Source: Acidobacteriota bacterium (lineage in GTDB: Bacteria; Acidobacteriota; Blastocatellia; Pyrinomonadales; Pyrinomonadaceae). From it: a stretch of 64,000 nt of DNA. Within the stretch, counting starts at the first letter, position 1; each line of letters opens with the position of its first letter. Of the stretch, positions 34,009-42,171 are shown piece after piece. The notes beneath the pieces were generated by a model that was not told where the DNA came from, did no database searches, and saw only the letters and a program-made list of their open reading frames with translations. The stretch spans positions 124,001 to 188,000 of the forward strand of contig JADKEF010000004.1 in the NCBI GenBank assembly GCA_016718135.1, written 5' to 3'. The position numbers and the translations under genes are program-made.

Positions 34009-34020
34009 TGAAATGTTTCT
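34009..34020 (+). promoter_or_regulatory. Shared TTGAAATGTTT motif upstream of the lipoprotein operon
   Basis: TTGAAATGTTTC lies about 70 bases before the ATG at 34087 and repeats the motif near 32978. A CGTC follows 14 bases later, as in some ECF promoters, but the spacing is shorter than usual. Confidence 0.35.
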
Positions 34021-34086
34021 TTATCTCCCGTCACTACTATCAAGCGAACAGCGAATCTATTTTCAAACAAAAGAGAGGAGAAACAA

Positions 34087-34734
34087 ATGAGATCACGAAT
34101 TCTATTAAGCATGTTCATTGCCGCGGTTGTCCTGGCGATCGGCGTTAACGCCGCAAATGCGCAGCCGAGTGCTGCTCAGGTCAAGAAGGACGTTTCCGGA
34201 CCGAAGACGGTCTCGGTTACTGTTTTGGGCCGGGGTACGCGGGTCTGGAGCAAGGGGTATTCAAAATACGTCTGGGATGTTCCCTATACGGCAAAGGTCA
34301 AGAGCGAAGAGCCAGGTGTGAACATCCTCGTTGAGGCGACTGCTTCGTATGACATTGCGGGCGGGCGCTATGTTTATTGGAAATCATTCGTAGGATCGAA
34401 CCTATTCGAAGGTATCCCGAATCCGACCGAAGCTGAGGTTGCGGCATTGCTGCAAAGATTTGGCCCCCAGCCGATTATGATGGGTGAGTTCTATTCTGCG
34501 GTCAAAATCGAGGGCATAAAACTTGCGGATAAACCTAGGTTTGAATGGCACAATCTCAATTCTGTCTCATTTACCGTTTACGCCACGTTCACAGAACAGG
34601 TCAATTACACAACGACGCGTCGCATCGCCAAGCCCTACCGAGCAAGACTCTATCGAGACGGCAAGACAATGCCCTGGAAGAGTATTGGACAGTCAGATAA
34701 CCCGAACGACGACGAGGTCATTATCGTCCTATAG
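34087..34734 (+). CDS. Secreted protein of unknown function
   Basis: 215 aa with AGAGGAG 8 bases upstream of the ATG and a signal peptide ending at NAANAQ. The mature part is beta-rich (VSVTVLGRGTRVWSKGYSK, VNILVEATASYDIAGGRY) without Cys. No family was recognised. It is the first gene of the lipoprotein run, followed 8 bases later by a lipoprotein. A structural or ligand-binding role in the envelope is suggested by context only. Confidence 0.75.
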   Translation: MRSRILLSMFIAAVVLAIGVNAANAQPSAAQVKKDVSGPKTVSVTVLGRGTRVWSKGYSKYVWDVPYTAKVKSEEPGVNILVEATASYDIAGGRYVYWKSFVGSNLFEGIPNPTEAEVAALLQRFGPQPIMMGEFYSAVKIEGIKLADKPRFEWHNLNSVSFTVYATFTEQVNYTTTRRIAKPYRARLYRDGKTMPWKSIGQSDNPNDDEVIIVL

Positions 34735-34742
34735 GAGATCAA

Positions 34743-35315
34743 ATGAAAGCACTTTTAACACTATCAATCGTCGCGATAGCATTGGCACTGGTCGGATGCG
34801 GTGGTCTCTCGTCCTCGCCCAAAATGGATGTCACGATCGGCGGCAAAACCAACAGCTACGCCATCAAGGACGCCAAGATGATGAAGCTGCAGCAGGGCAG
34901 CGGCGACAATGCCAAAGCCCAGTATCAGATCCATCTTGCGACGTTCGAACTGACGAAGACGAGCGACGTTTCCAAACCGCTGACAGAGAACGGCCAGGCT
35001 GTGATCTCGATCGAGGTTTACGACAAAACGGGAACGACTCGCGACAGCGTACCAACGCCGACGACGTTTCCGGCAAAGAGCAACGATTTTGCCGAAGCTA
35101 GTTTTGGAAGCGTTTTCATCTCCTATGTTGAGGATGGCAAGCTGATACGCAAAACTCCTGCGGACTTTTCCGCTGACAATAAGGATAAGGACGGGTCGGT
35201 TAAATTCACCTCGGTCAGCGGCGATACCGTCACCGGCGAAGCTGACCTCAAGATCACCGACAAGATCACGCTCAAAGGAAATTTTACGGCAAAGATCGTT
35301 GGTAAGGAGTTTTGA
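34743..35315 (+). CDS. Lipoprotein, member 1 of a three-paralogue family
   Basis: 190 aa; lipobox LVGCGGLSS with the acylated Cys at residue 19. The mature protein is beta-rich. The last 40 residues (SVKFTSVSGDTVTGEADL and TLKGNFTAKIVGK) align with the ends of the lipoproteins at 36326 and 37731. Phrases such as HLATFELT and KPLTENGQAVISIEVYD align with YLANYEMD and KPLTSADQIRVEFSV of the 37731 product. It is co-transcribed with the next gene, whose AAGGAG site lies within its last codons. Confidence 0.78.
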   Translation: MKALLTLSIVAIALALVGCGGLSSSPKMDVTIGGKTNSYAIKDAKMMKLQQGSGDNAKAQYQIHLATFELTKTSDVSKPLTENGQAVISIEVYDKTGTTRDSVPTPTTFPAKSNDFAEASFGSVFISYVEDGKLIRKTPADFSADNKDKDGSVKFTSVSGDTVTGEADLKITDKITLKGNFTAKIVGKEF

Positions 35316-35316
35316 T

Positions 35317-36033
35317 ATGCAAAAGGCGTTATCGATACTAGTTGGTATTCTCACCATTGGCGTCGCAGCAGCGTCGGCTCAAAGTAAATGTTTTGAAAAC
35401 AACGGGCTAAAGGACGGCCATTCGGTCGAGATGTCGATCAGCGGCAAGACTGTAACCGGCAGTTTTAGCATCGCTCCTGATTACGACACGGATCGTGTAA
35501 AACGATACGAGTTTACCGGGATGATCGCAGGCAGCGTCATATCGGTCAAATTCCCCGATCAGACGCCCGTTGAAGTTCCGTCCTCGCCCTCTACCAAGCG
35601 ATGGACGCTGGTGCGTACGACGAGCGGTGAAAAGCTGCGGGTTACGCTGTACGGCAAGAATTACACCACAAACAAGTGGGGTAGCTACACAGCCGATTAC
35701 ACAATGTGCAAAGATCCGCATGATGAGGCCGCTTCGACCGCGAAGCGGATCACGTTTGCAAAGGGAACTACCGCTTGGGCGTCTGATCTAAGTTTTACGA
35801 GCAAGGGCGAGAAGAAGAGCTACAAACTCGGTCTTCGCTCGGGTCAGAAGGTTTCCGTTTTGGCTCCGGGTTGTGGTATATCGTTCTTTTATCCGGATAA
35901 AACGCCCTATGAAGAGGGAACCGCGATCGACACTTGGGGCAGCGACAAACTGCCGCAGTCGGGCGATTACCTTTTTGTGATCTCGCCTGCGGGCGAGCCC
36001 GGGGTTTGCAAAGTTCGGTTTGAGGCGAGGTAA
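35317..36033 (+). CDS. Secreted protein with two PPC-like repeats
   Basis: 238 aa from ATG 35317 (AAGGAG at 35304-35309). The signal peptide ends near AAASAQ. Two halves, about residues 25-130 and 140-238, share a beta-sandwich look with endings of the type VRTTSGEKLRVTLYGKNY and LPQSGDYLFVISPAGEPG. The second half ends in the GxYxFxI pattern of pre-peptidase C-terminal domains. Such domains also occur in the CHAT protein and the anti-sigma-like protein. Several Cys (residues 25 onward, CKDP and GCGI) may form disulfides. Confidence 0.7.
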   Translation: MQKALSILVGILTIGVAAASAQSKCFENNGLKDGHSVEMSISGKTVTGSFSIAPDYDTDRVKRYEFTGMIAGSVISVKFPDQTPVEVPSSPSTKRWTLVRTTSGEKLRVTLYGKNYTTNKWGSYTADYTMCKDPHDEAASTAKRITFAKGTTAWASDLSFTSKGEKKSYKLGLRSGQKVSVLAPGCGISFFYPDKTPYEEGTAIDTWGSDKLPQSGDYLFVISPAGEPGVCKVRFEAR

Positions 36034-36036
36034 GCG

Positions 36037-36309
36037 ATGGCGTCAAGAATACAGAACAAGCGCCGTCTAAAGGGCGTCATCCTTAATATTCTGCTCAGCG
36101 GTGCGTCGTATGTGCTAATGATCTTCGGGTTGGTTGCCGGTTTTGTTCCATCCAGCAAGGTTGCAAGATACGGCAATATTTCGGCGGCACAGAATCCAAT
36201 AAATTACTGGGTGACGATCATCGGGCTATTCATGCTCGGCACCGTCTTCCTCGCCATAGCTCTTTGGGTCCTAAAACGCTACAGGAGCAATATCGGAAGT
36301 TATGAATGA
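36037..36309 (+). CDS. Small two-TM membrane protein
   Basis: 90 aa. A basic N-terminus (RIQNKRRLKG) precedes two hydrophobic segments (about residues 14-34 and 57-80). It lies 3 bases after the previous stop and 16 bases before the next start, within the lipoprotein run. No family was recognised. It could be a membrane partner of the secreted products. Confidence 0.65.
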   Translation: MASRIQNKRRLKGVILNILLSGASYVLMIFGLVAGFVPSSKVARYGNISAAQNPINYWVTIIGLFMLGTVFLAIALWVLKRYRSNIGSYE

Positions 36310-36325
36310 TCGGAGGAGAATCAAA

Positions 36326-36832
36326 ATGAGAAAAGTACTGTTCATAATCGTGGCCGCTATGCTCGCGGCTGCGTGCGGCGGCGGATCGTCGTCCTGGGCC
36401 GTCAAGCATAAAGGCAAAGATGTCACCTTCGCCAAGACGTTTGGCTACGCGAATTTTCGTCCTGACCTGCAGCAAGGCCAGATCGTGATAGCGAATTTCG
36501 AACCGGAGATCAAGAGCGAGTCGGTAATGGGAATTCCCGATACTCAGAAAGCCGGAGAAGCATTTGTTGGTATTTACTTCAAGACGAACAACCAGGCCGA
36601 CTACAAAAACTCGGTCAAGGCCGGTGATGTTTCTGACAACATCGGCTCGGTCTGGATATCGAACGGCGACACGAAAGACCGTGTCAGTTTTGCCGAAAGC
36701 GGAAAAACAGCAGGAAAACTCGTAATTACGGAAGTAACTGAGACGACCATCAAAGGGAACATTAGCGTAACGAAAGGCGACTCTTCGATCAGCGGTCCCT
36801 TCGAGGCAAAGATAATTAAAAAGACACCTTAA
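36326..36832 (+). CDS. Lipoprotein, member 2 of the three-paralogue family
   Basis: 168 aa from ATG 36326 with GGAGGAG 7 bases upstream. The lipobox AAACGGGSSS gives Cys near residue 17. The end of the protein (LVITEVTETTIKGNISVTKG and SISGPFEAKIIKK) aligns with the C-termini of the 34743 and 37731 products. The middle part is diverged. The Gly/Ser run after the Cys is a flexible tether typical of surface or periplasmic lipoproteins. Confidence 0.78.
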   Translation: MRKVLFIIVAAMLAAACGGGSSSWAVKHKGKDVTFAKTFGYANFRPDLQQGQIVIANFEPEIKSESVMGIPDTQKAGEAFVGIYFKTNNQADYKNSVKAGDVSDNIGSVWISNGDTKDRVSFAESGKTAGKLVITEVTETTIKGNISVTKGDSSISGPFEAKIIKKTP

Positions 36833-36846
36833 TCACCAAAGGAGAA

Positions 36847-37734
36847 ATGATGAAGACAACACTTTTAGCGGCGATAGTCACAACGGCCGCTCTCATATCC
36901 GCCTGTAGCGGAGCAGCAACAAACACCAACAATAGCAGCTCATCAGCCAATAACTCGGCGACGGCAAAAGCGCCTGAAAAGCCGGTGGTAACGCTCAAAC
37001 CGGGCGAGGTGCCATTCGAAGGAATGTCGAATGTGGCAACTACGGCCAAGGCAGGAGATATTGTCCTGACGATAGATGAAGCTAAGATCGCCGAGATAGC
37101 CGGCGGAGCAAAAGATCCCACCGCCATTTTTAACAATCGCGTCATGGTAACACCTGGCGAACTTGAATCTGAGGTCGAGGACAGCTTTAAGAAGAAGTAT
37201 AAAGTGGCGAATGCCTACATTATCGCTATTCCAAAAGGGCAGAAGGCAAAGGTCGGCGATGTTGTACTCACGTGGTGGCAGTCAGGTGGTGGAATGATGC
37301 GCGGCTATGTGACGGAAGCGGCAAATCCTGCCGAACCAACGGTTCGCTATCTCGGCATGTCGCCGCGTGAGGACAAGAGCGACAAGCTAAAGCCGGATTC
37401 GTTCATCGTTGTCAATAACGAATGGGCTCCCGGTGCCCCGGTTGTCTCGAAAGACGCCAATGGAACTGAGTTCGCCTATGTGCTTCGCGTAAACGGCGAC
37501 AAAGTTCTGATCTCAGGATTTGCTCGAAAATTAAGGGTAAGGTCAAAGGCAGATCTCACGCCGATCTCATACAAGCCGACTTTCAAGGTAGGTGATGAGG
37601 TGAAAGCATCGTTCATGTCTTCGTTCGACCCTGCGACCGTTGTTTCGATCGACCCCAAAACAGGAAAAGTAAAGGTAAAGCGGGTCCGTCCTGAAGAGGA
37701 GAAAGATCTTGATTTTGGCGAGGTGACGAAATGA
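36847..37734 (+). CDS. Lipoprotein with Asn/Ser-rich tether
   Basis: 295 aa. The lipobox ISAC gives Cys near residue 20, followed by a low-complexity linker (TNTNNSSSSANNSATAKAP). The mature part contains GDIVLTIDEAKIAEI, GDVVLTWWQSGGGMMRGYV and KVGDEVKASFMSSFDP, which may be small SH3-like beta barrels. No family was assigned. Its stop overlaps the next start in an ATGA, indicating translational coupling. ATG 36850 is an alternative start. Confidence 0.78.
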   Translation: MMKTTLLAAIVTTAALISACSGAATNTNNSSSSANNSATAKAPEKPVVTLKPGEVPFEGMSNVATTAKAGDIVLTIDEAKIAEIAGGAKDPTAIFNNRVMVTPGELESEVEDSFKKKYKVANAYIIAIPKGQKAKVGDVVLTWWQSGGGMMRGYVTEAANPAEPTVRYLGMSPREDKSDKLKPDSFIVVNNEWAPGAPVVSKDANGTEFAYVLRVNGDKVLISGFARKLRVRSKADLTPISYKPTFKVGDEVKASFMSSFDPATVVSIDPKTGKVKVKRVRPEEEKDLDFGEVTK

Positions 37735-38294
37735 GACAATTCATTGTAATTACGATGTGCGCACTATTCTTGTCCGCATGCGGCGGTGGCGGGTCGAGTC
37801 TTGCGATTAAATCGGGAGACAAGTCGATGAGTTTTTCGGCAAAATCGAGCTCGACTGATTTTGGCAATGTTATCGCTACCTCGCCCGGTAAACCTGACCT
37901 ACAGACGTCGGTCCATACTATCTATCTCGCAAACTACGAGATGGACACAACTAACGTCGGCACGATGCGAAAGCCGCTGACCTCGGCTGATCAAATCCGT
38001 GTTGAGTTCAGCGTCACAGGCGAAGCTGCGACGAATGAGAAAACGCCGTTCAAGATAGGTACGTATGCTGTCACGAACGACAAGATCAATGACATTCGCT
38101 ACGTGAAAGTAACGACATTCGCAGACGGCAAAGAGAATAAGATCGATTTCGACACGATGTCGTCGATGTCCAAGATTACCGGCGAGGTGAAGATCACATC
38201 GGTGACCGAGACGGAACTCAGCGGCTCGATCGACATCACTGAGGGCGACAAATCGGTCAAAGGCAACTTCACGGCAAAGATAGCTAAGAAATGA
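37731..38294 (+). CDS. Lipoprotein, member 3 of the three-paralogue family
   Basis: 187 aa; lipobox LSACGGGGSS with Cys near residue 16. GEVKITSVTETELSGSIDI and SVKGNFTAKIAKK align with the ends of the 34743 and 36326 lipoproteins. A conserved middle segment (HTIYLANYEMD and KPLTSADQIRVEFS) is shared with the 34743 product. The shared C-terminal module probably defines a fold specific to this family. Start overlaps the preceding stop (ATGA). Confidence 0.8.
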   Translation: MRQFIVITMCALFLSACGGGGSSLAIKSGDKSMSFSAKSSSTDFGNVIATSPGKPDLQTSVHTIYLANYEMDTTNVGTMRKPLTSADQIRVEFSVTGEAATNEKTPFKIGTYAVTNDKINDIRYVKVTTFADGKENKIDFDTMSSMSKITGEVKITSVTETELSGSIDITEGDKSVKGNFTAKIAKK

Positions 38295-38312
38295 ACTTTG
38301 GAGGAAAAAACT

Positions 38313-38774
38313 ATGAATCTATTGAGAAAGATAACGGCCCTCGCAATGATCTCGATCTTTGCAGTGAGTATTTTGGCGACGCCGCCTGTGGATCAACCAT
38401 TCATGCAGGCCGCGTTGAACAATCTGAAAGATGCACAGAATTCACTAAAGAAAGCTACGGCTGACAAGGGCGGTCATCGCGAACGTGCTTTGGACATCAC
38501 CGCCAATTCGATCAACTCGGTCAACAAAGGCATCGAGTATGACCGCAACAATTACACGCCGGACCGCCGTCGGAATAGTGAAGTATCTGAGTTCGATCCG
38601 GTCGCGGCTGACCAACCCAACATGGTGAAAGCTCGCGAACACCTGCAAGCCGCAATGGCAAATCTGCGTAAAGCCTCCGCCGACAAAGGTGGCTATCGCG
38701 AACAGGCGATAGGCCATGTGAGCAATGCCATTGCCGCCGTCAACGCGGGCATCGAGTACGACCGAACTCATTGA
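38313..38774 (+). CDS. Secreted protein with two helical repeats
   Basis: 153 aa from ATG 38313 (GGAGG 9 bases upstream). The signal peptide ends near SILATPP. Two repeats of about 55 residues each have the pattern (L/M)..A..NL+KA(T/S)ADKGG(H/Y)RE.A, then a helix and GIEYDR. Both are predicted all-helical. The repeat resembles small periplasmic helical modules found in several phyla, but no name was recalled. It ends the lipoprotein operon before a strong terminator. Confidence 0.75.
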   Translation: MNLLRKITALAMISIFAVSILATPPVDQPFMQAALNNLKDAQNSLKKATADKGGHRERALDITANSINSVNKGIEYDRNNYTPDRRRNSEVSEFDPVAADQPNMVKAREHLQAAMANLRKASADKGGYREQAIGHVSNAIAAVNAGIEYDRTH

Positions 38775-38791
38775 TTCTCCGAGTTCGGAAA

Positions 38792-38826
38792 TAGAAAAGC
38801 CCGTCGAATGATCGGCGGGCTTTTCG
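38792..38826 (+). terminator. Intrinsic terminator of the lipoprotein operon
   Basis: AAAAGCCCGTCGA and TCGGCGGGCTTTT form a strong stem with a 4-base loop, followed by CGTTTT. It lies between this operon and the convergent clpA gene and may serve both strands. Confidence 0.85.
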
Positions 38827-38846
38827 TTTTGTCATTCTGACGACAG

Positions 38847-41090
38847 CTAAAAGATTAGTTCTAGGGTGGAATCTTTCACCGCTACTTCAACGCTGCCGCC
38901 GTCGGTAAGCTTGCCAAACAGTATCTCGCTCGCCAGCGGCTGTTTGATCTTGTCGTGAATGACCCGAGACATCGGTCGGGCTCCATATCTGGCGTCGAAG
39001 CCATTTTGGGCGAGCCACTCGCGAGCTTCCTCGGTAAGCGAAACGAGAACGCGCTTTTCGGCGAGCTGGCCGTTAAGTTCTTTGATGAATTTGTCGACAA
39101 TGCGTTTTATTACATCGAGATCGAGAGCCCTGAATGGTACCCACGCGTCGAGACGATTGCGAAATTCCGGAGTAAAGGTGCGCTCGATCGCTCCTTTAGC
39201 GTTTCCTTTTGTATCAGAACCATTGCGGAAACCCATACCGCCAGACGAAAGTTCGCGAGCACCGGCGTTGGTCGTCATGATGAGGATGACGTTGCGAAAG
39301 TCGGCTTTCTTGCCGTTGTTATCGGTCAATGTCGCGCTGTCCATTACCTGGAGTAGCAGATTGAATAGATTGGGATGAGCTTTTTCGATCTCGTCCAGAA
39401 CGAGGACTGCGTGGGGCGTGCGCATGATCGCCTCGGTCAGCAAACCACCTTGGTCGAAGCCAACATATCCCGGCGGAGCTCCGATCAACCGCGAGACGGT
39501 GTGTGGTTCGGCGTATTCGCTCATGTCGTAGCGGAGGAATTCGACGCCCAGAGTCTCAGCAAGTTGCTTCGAAACCTCTGTTTTACCAACACCAGTCGGG
39601 CCCGAAAACAGGAACGAACCGACGGGCTTTGTCTGAGCTCCGAGTCCGGCACGGGATATCTGGATCGCATCGACGATCTTATCGATAGCCTCGTCCTGCC
39701 CGAAAATCGATTTCTTGATATCCTCGCGGAGAGTCCTGAGACGAACCTTCTCATCCGCAACGACAGTCTTTGGCGGAATTTTGGCCATGCGGGCGATGGT
39801 GTTCTCGACCATCTGCACAGTCACTTTCTTCGGCCGCTTGCTCGCTGGCAAAAGTTTTACCGACGCACCGACCTCATCGATGACGTCAATAGCCTTATCC
39901 GGCAAAAAGCGGTCGTTGATGTACTTCCCAGCCAATTCCGAAGCGGTTTTCAAGGATTCGTTCGAGTATCTAACGCCATGGTGAGCCTCGTAGAATTTCT
40001 TAAGGCCTTTCAAGATCTGATACGTCTCGTCAACAGTCGGTTCGTTAATATCGATCCGCTGAAAACGCCTCGCTAGAGCACGGTCGCGGTCAAATGCGGC
40101 CTTATATTCAGAGTGAGTGGTCGAGCCAATACATCGCAACTCGCCCGCAGCAAGAGCAGGTTTGAGGATATTAGAAGCATCCATCGAACCTCCAGAAACC
40201 GCTCCTGCACCGACAATCGTATGGATCTCGTCGATAAACAGGATCGCGTTCTCCTCCTGTTTGATCTCGTTAATGATCGCCTTGAACCGCTGTTCAAAAT
40301 CGCCGCGATAACGCGTTCCGGCCAGAACCGCACCCATATCCAGCGAGAAAAGCTTTGCACCCTGCAAAACCTCGGGCACGTCGCCCTCACTGATCTTGAG
40401 TGCAAGACCTTCAGCAAGAGCGGTCTTGCCCACGCCGGGCTCACCAACATACAGAGGGTTATTCTTCTTGCGCCGGCAAAGAACTTGAATAGTGCGTTCG
40501 ATCTCAGCCATACGGCCAACGATCGGGTCGATCTCACCGGCGGCAGCACGAGCGACGAGTTCTACGCAGAAACTCTCGAGCGGCTTGCGTCGCCCGGTAT
40601 CGAGCGGCCCGTCAAACTCGTCGTCGATATCAAAGTCCGGCATGAAATCGCCACTATCGACCTTTGAGATACCATGCGCGATGTAATTGAGAATGTCGAG
40701 ACGCGAGACGTTTTGCTGGAGAAGCAAGTAAACCGCATAAGATTGCTCAGCCTGATACAGTGCCGCGAGAATATTGCCGCCATCAACCGCAGGTTGCCCG
40801 CTACCCTCGGCCTGCAAAACTGCGTACGAGATAGTCGATTGAAAAGTCGACGTTAGCTCCGGCATCGTCTTGATGTCGGCCGGCATTTTTTCGAGAACAT
40901 TGTCGAAGTATTCAAGCAGAGCACGGTTTAGCTCATCGATATGCGCACCGCAATTGAACAATATCTCCTGCGCCGCCGTGTCGTCGAGCAAAGCAAATAG
41001 CAGGTGCTCAAGCGTCACAAACTCGTGCTTGTGCTTGACGGCCTCTTTGACCGCAGTGTTCAACGTTTCTTCTAATTCCCGCGTTAACAT
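38847..41090 (-). CDS. clpA: ATP-dependent Clp protease ATP-binding subunit ClpA
   Basis: 747 aa from ATG 41090 (MLTRELEETLNTAVKEA); the 19 codons upstream look non-native. The Clp_N repeat domain (1-145) recognises substrates. D1 has Walker A GEPGVGKTALAEG and LFIDEIHTIVGAGA. D2 has GPTGVGKTEVSKQ and LDEIEKAHP. No middle coiled coil of ClpB type is present, and GQDEAIDKIVDAI introduces D2, so this is ClpA. ClpA feeds unfolded substrates to ClpP. No clpS is visible next to it. The Bpt-like gene at 21468 could create its N-degron substrates. Confidence 0.95.
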   Translation of the reverse strand: MLTRELEETLNTAVKEAVKHKHEFVTLEHLLFALLDDTAAQEILFNCGAHIDELNRALLEYFDNVLEKMPADIKTMPELTSTFQSTISYAVLQAEGSGQPAVDGGNILAALYQAEQSYAVYLLLQQNVSRLDILNYIAHGISKVDSGDFMPDFDIDDEFDGPLDTGRRKPLESFCVELVARAAAGEIDPIVGRMAEIERTIQVLCRRKKNNPLYVGEPGVGKTALAEGLALKISEGDVPEVLQGAKLFSLDMGAVLAGTRYRGDFEQRFKAIINEIKQEENAILFIDEIHTIVGAGAVSGGSMDASNILKPALAAGELRCIGSTTHSEYKAAFDRDRALARRFQRIDINEPTVDETYQILKGLKKFYEAHHGVRYSNESLKTASELAGKYINDRFLPDKAIDVIDEVGASVKLLPASKRPKKVTVQMVENTIARMAKIPPKTVVADEKVRLRTLREDIKKSIFGQDEAIDKIVDAIQISRAGLGAQTKPVGSFLFSGPTGVGKTEVSKQLAETLGVEFLRYDMSEYAEPHTVSRLIGAPPGYVGFDQGGLLTEAIMRTPHAVLVLDEIEKAHPNLFNLLLQVMDSATLTDNNGKKADFRNVILIMTTNAGARELSSGGMGFRNGSDTKGNAKGAIERTFTPEFRNRLDAWVPFRALDLDVIKRIVDKFIKELNGQLAEKRVLVSLTEEAREWLAQNGFDARYGARPMSRVIHDKIKQPLASEILFGKLTDGGSVEVAVKDSTLELIF

Positions 41091-41143
41091 TTGAGTATAT
41101 CTTAGCAGTTTTGGGCGAGATGGAAATACAAAGGTCGTGCGTT

Positions 41144-42061
41144 TCAAACAAATCTGATGCCCTGCGGATGAATCTGCGACACGTATGTATTGAAATCTAT
41201 GCCCGTCGTCGTATAAACGGCGCTCATCGCTTCTCCAACTTTTTCCGCGCTCTCAGGCGTTTCGCTCAGCATGAATATCGACGGGCCTGAGCCCGAAATA
41301 CTCCCGCCGAGAGCCCCGGCTTGGAGACTCGCGCCTTTTACTTCGTCAAATTTTGGGATGAGCGACTTCCGTAAAGGCTCGATTATGGTGTCTTCCAGTG
41401 AGCGAGAGATCAAACCGTAATCGGCTTTTGCAAGAGCAGCGACGAGCGCCCCGAGATTGCTCCAATTGCGGATCGCGTTTTTCAGCGGCACTTCCTTCGG
41501 CAACATCGCACGGGCCTCACTTGTTTTGATCTCGATCTGCGGATGGATTACCGTTGCGAAGAGTGAAGGAAAATCGATCTCAACAATGTCGAGCGGATCG
41601 GTCGAACGCACTAGTGTGAAACCGCCGTAGATACAAGGTGCAAGATTATCCGCGTGGCGCGAACCGGATGCGAGAGCCTCGCCGGCCATTGCGAGTTCGA
41701 CAAGTTCGAGCTTGGTAAAGCGATCATCGATCAAACGGTTAGCCGCGACGACAGCTCCGCACGCACTAGCCGCGCTCGAACCGATGCCGCTGCCGGGCAT
41801 GATGTGTTTTGTGATCTCAACCTCAAATCCAAAGTCGATACCGGCAGCCTCGATAAACGCCAACAATGCTACCCCGGCGACATTCTTTTCCGGCTCGGTG
41901 GGTAGGCCATAATCATCGCGATTGATGATACGCACCTCTCGCGTGTCGATCCGGCGAACGGTCATCTCATCGCACGGCTCCGAGAGTGCAAAGCCGAGAC
42001 AATCGAATCCGCATACGACATTTGCCACCGTCGCCGGCGCTAATACGCTAACTTCGTCCAT
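41144..42061 (-). CDS. thrB: Homoserine kinase
   Basis: 305 aa. The GHMP kinase ATP motif is PGSGIGSSAASACGAV, and the N-terminus VLAPATVANVVCGFDCLGFA is typical of ThrB. HADNLAPCIYGGFTLV and the C-terminal GGSISGSGPSIFML complete the family pattern. The enzyme phosphorylates homoserine to O-phosphohomoserine, the substrate of threonine synthase encoded divergently by thrC. The 110-base intergenic region between thrB and thrC probably holds both promoters. clpA follows 53 bases downstream on the same strand. Confidence 0.95.
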   Translation of the reverse strand: MDEVSVLAPATVANVVCGFDCLGFALSEPCDEMTVRRIDTREVRIINRDDYGLPTEPEKNVAGVALLAFIEAAGIDFGFEVEITKHIMPGSGIGSSAASACGAVVAANRLIDDRFTKLELVELAMAGEALASGSRHADNLAPCIYGGFTLVRSTDPLDIVEIDFPSLFATVIHPQIEIKTSEARAMLPKEVPLKNAIRNWSNLGALVAALAKADYGLISRSLEDTIIEPLRKSLIPKFDEVKGASLQAGALGGSISGSGPSIFMLSETPESAEKVGEAMSAVYTTTGIDFNTYVSQIHPQGIRFV

Positions 42062-42171
42062 ATTTTCGAAATCGATCGAATCCGTATATCATTAAGGTTC
42101 ATTATAGATGCCGCAAAAGTATAACTAATTCGACTTTATAGCAGTTTGCGGCGTGAAAACGCTCCGATCAG

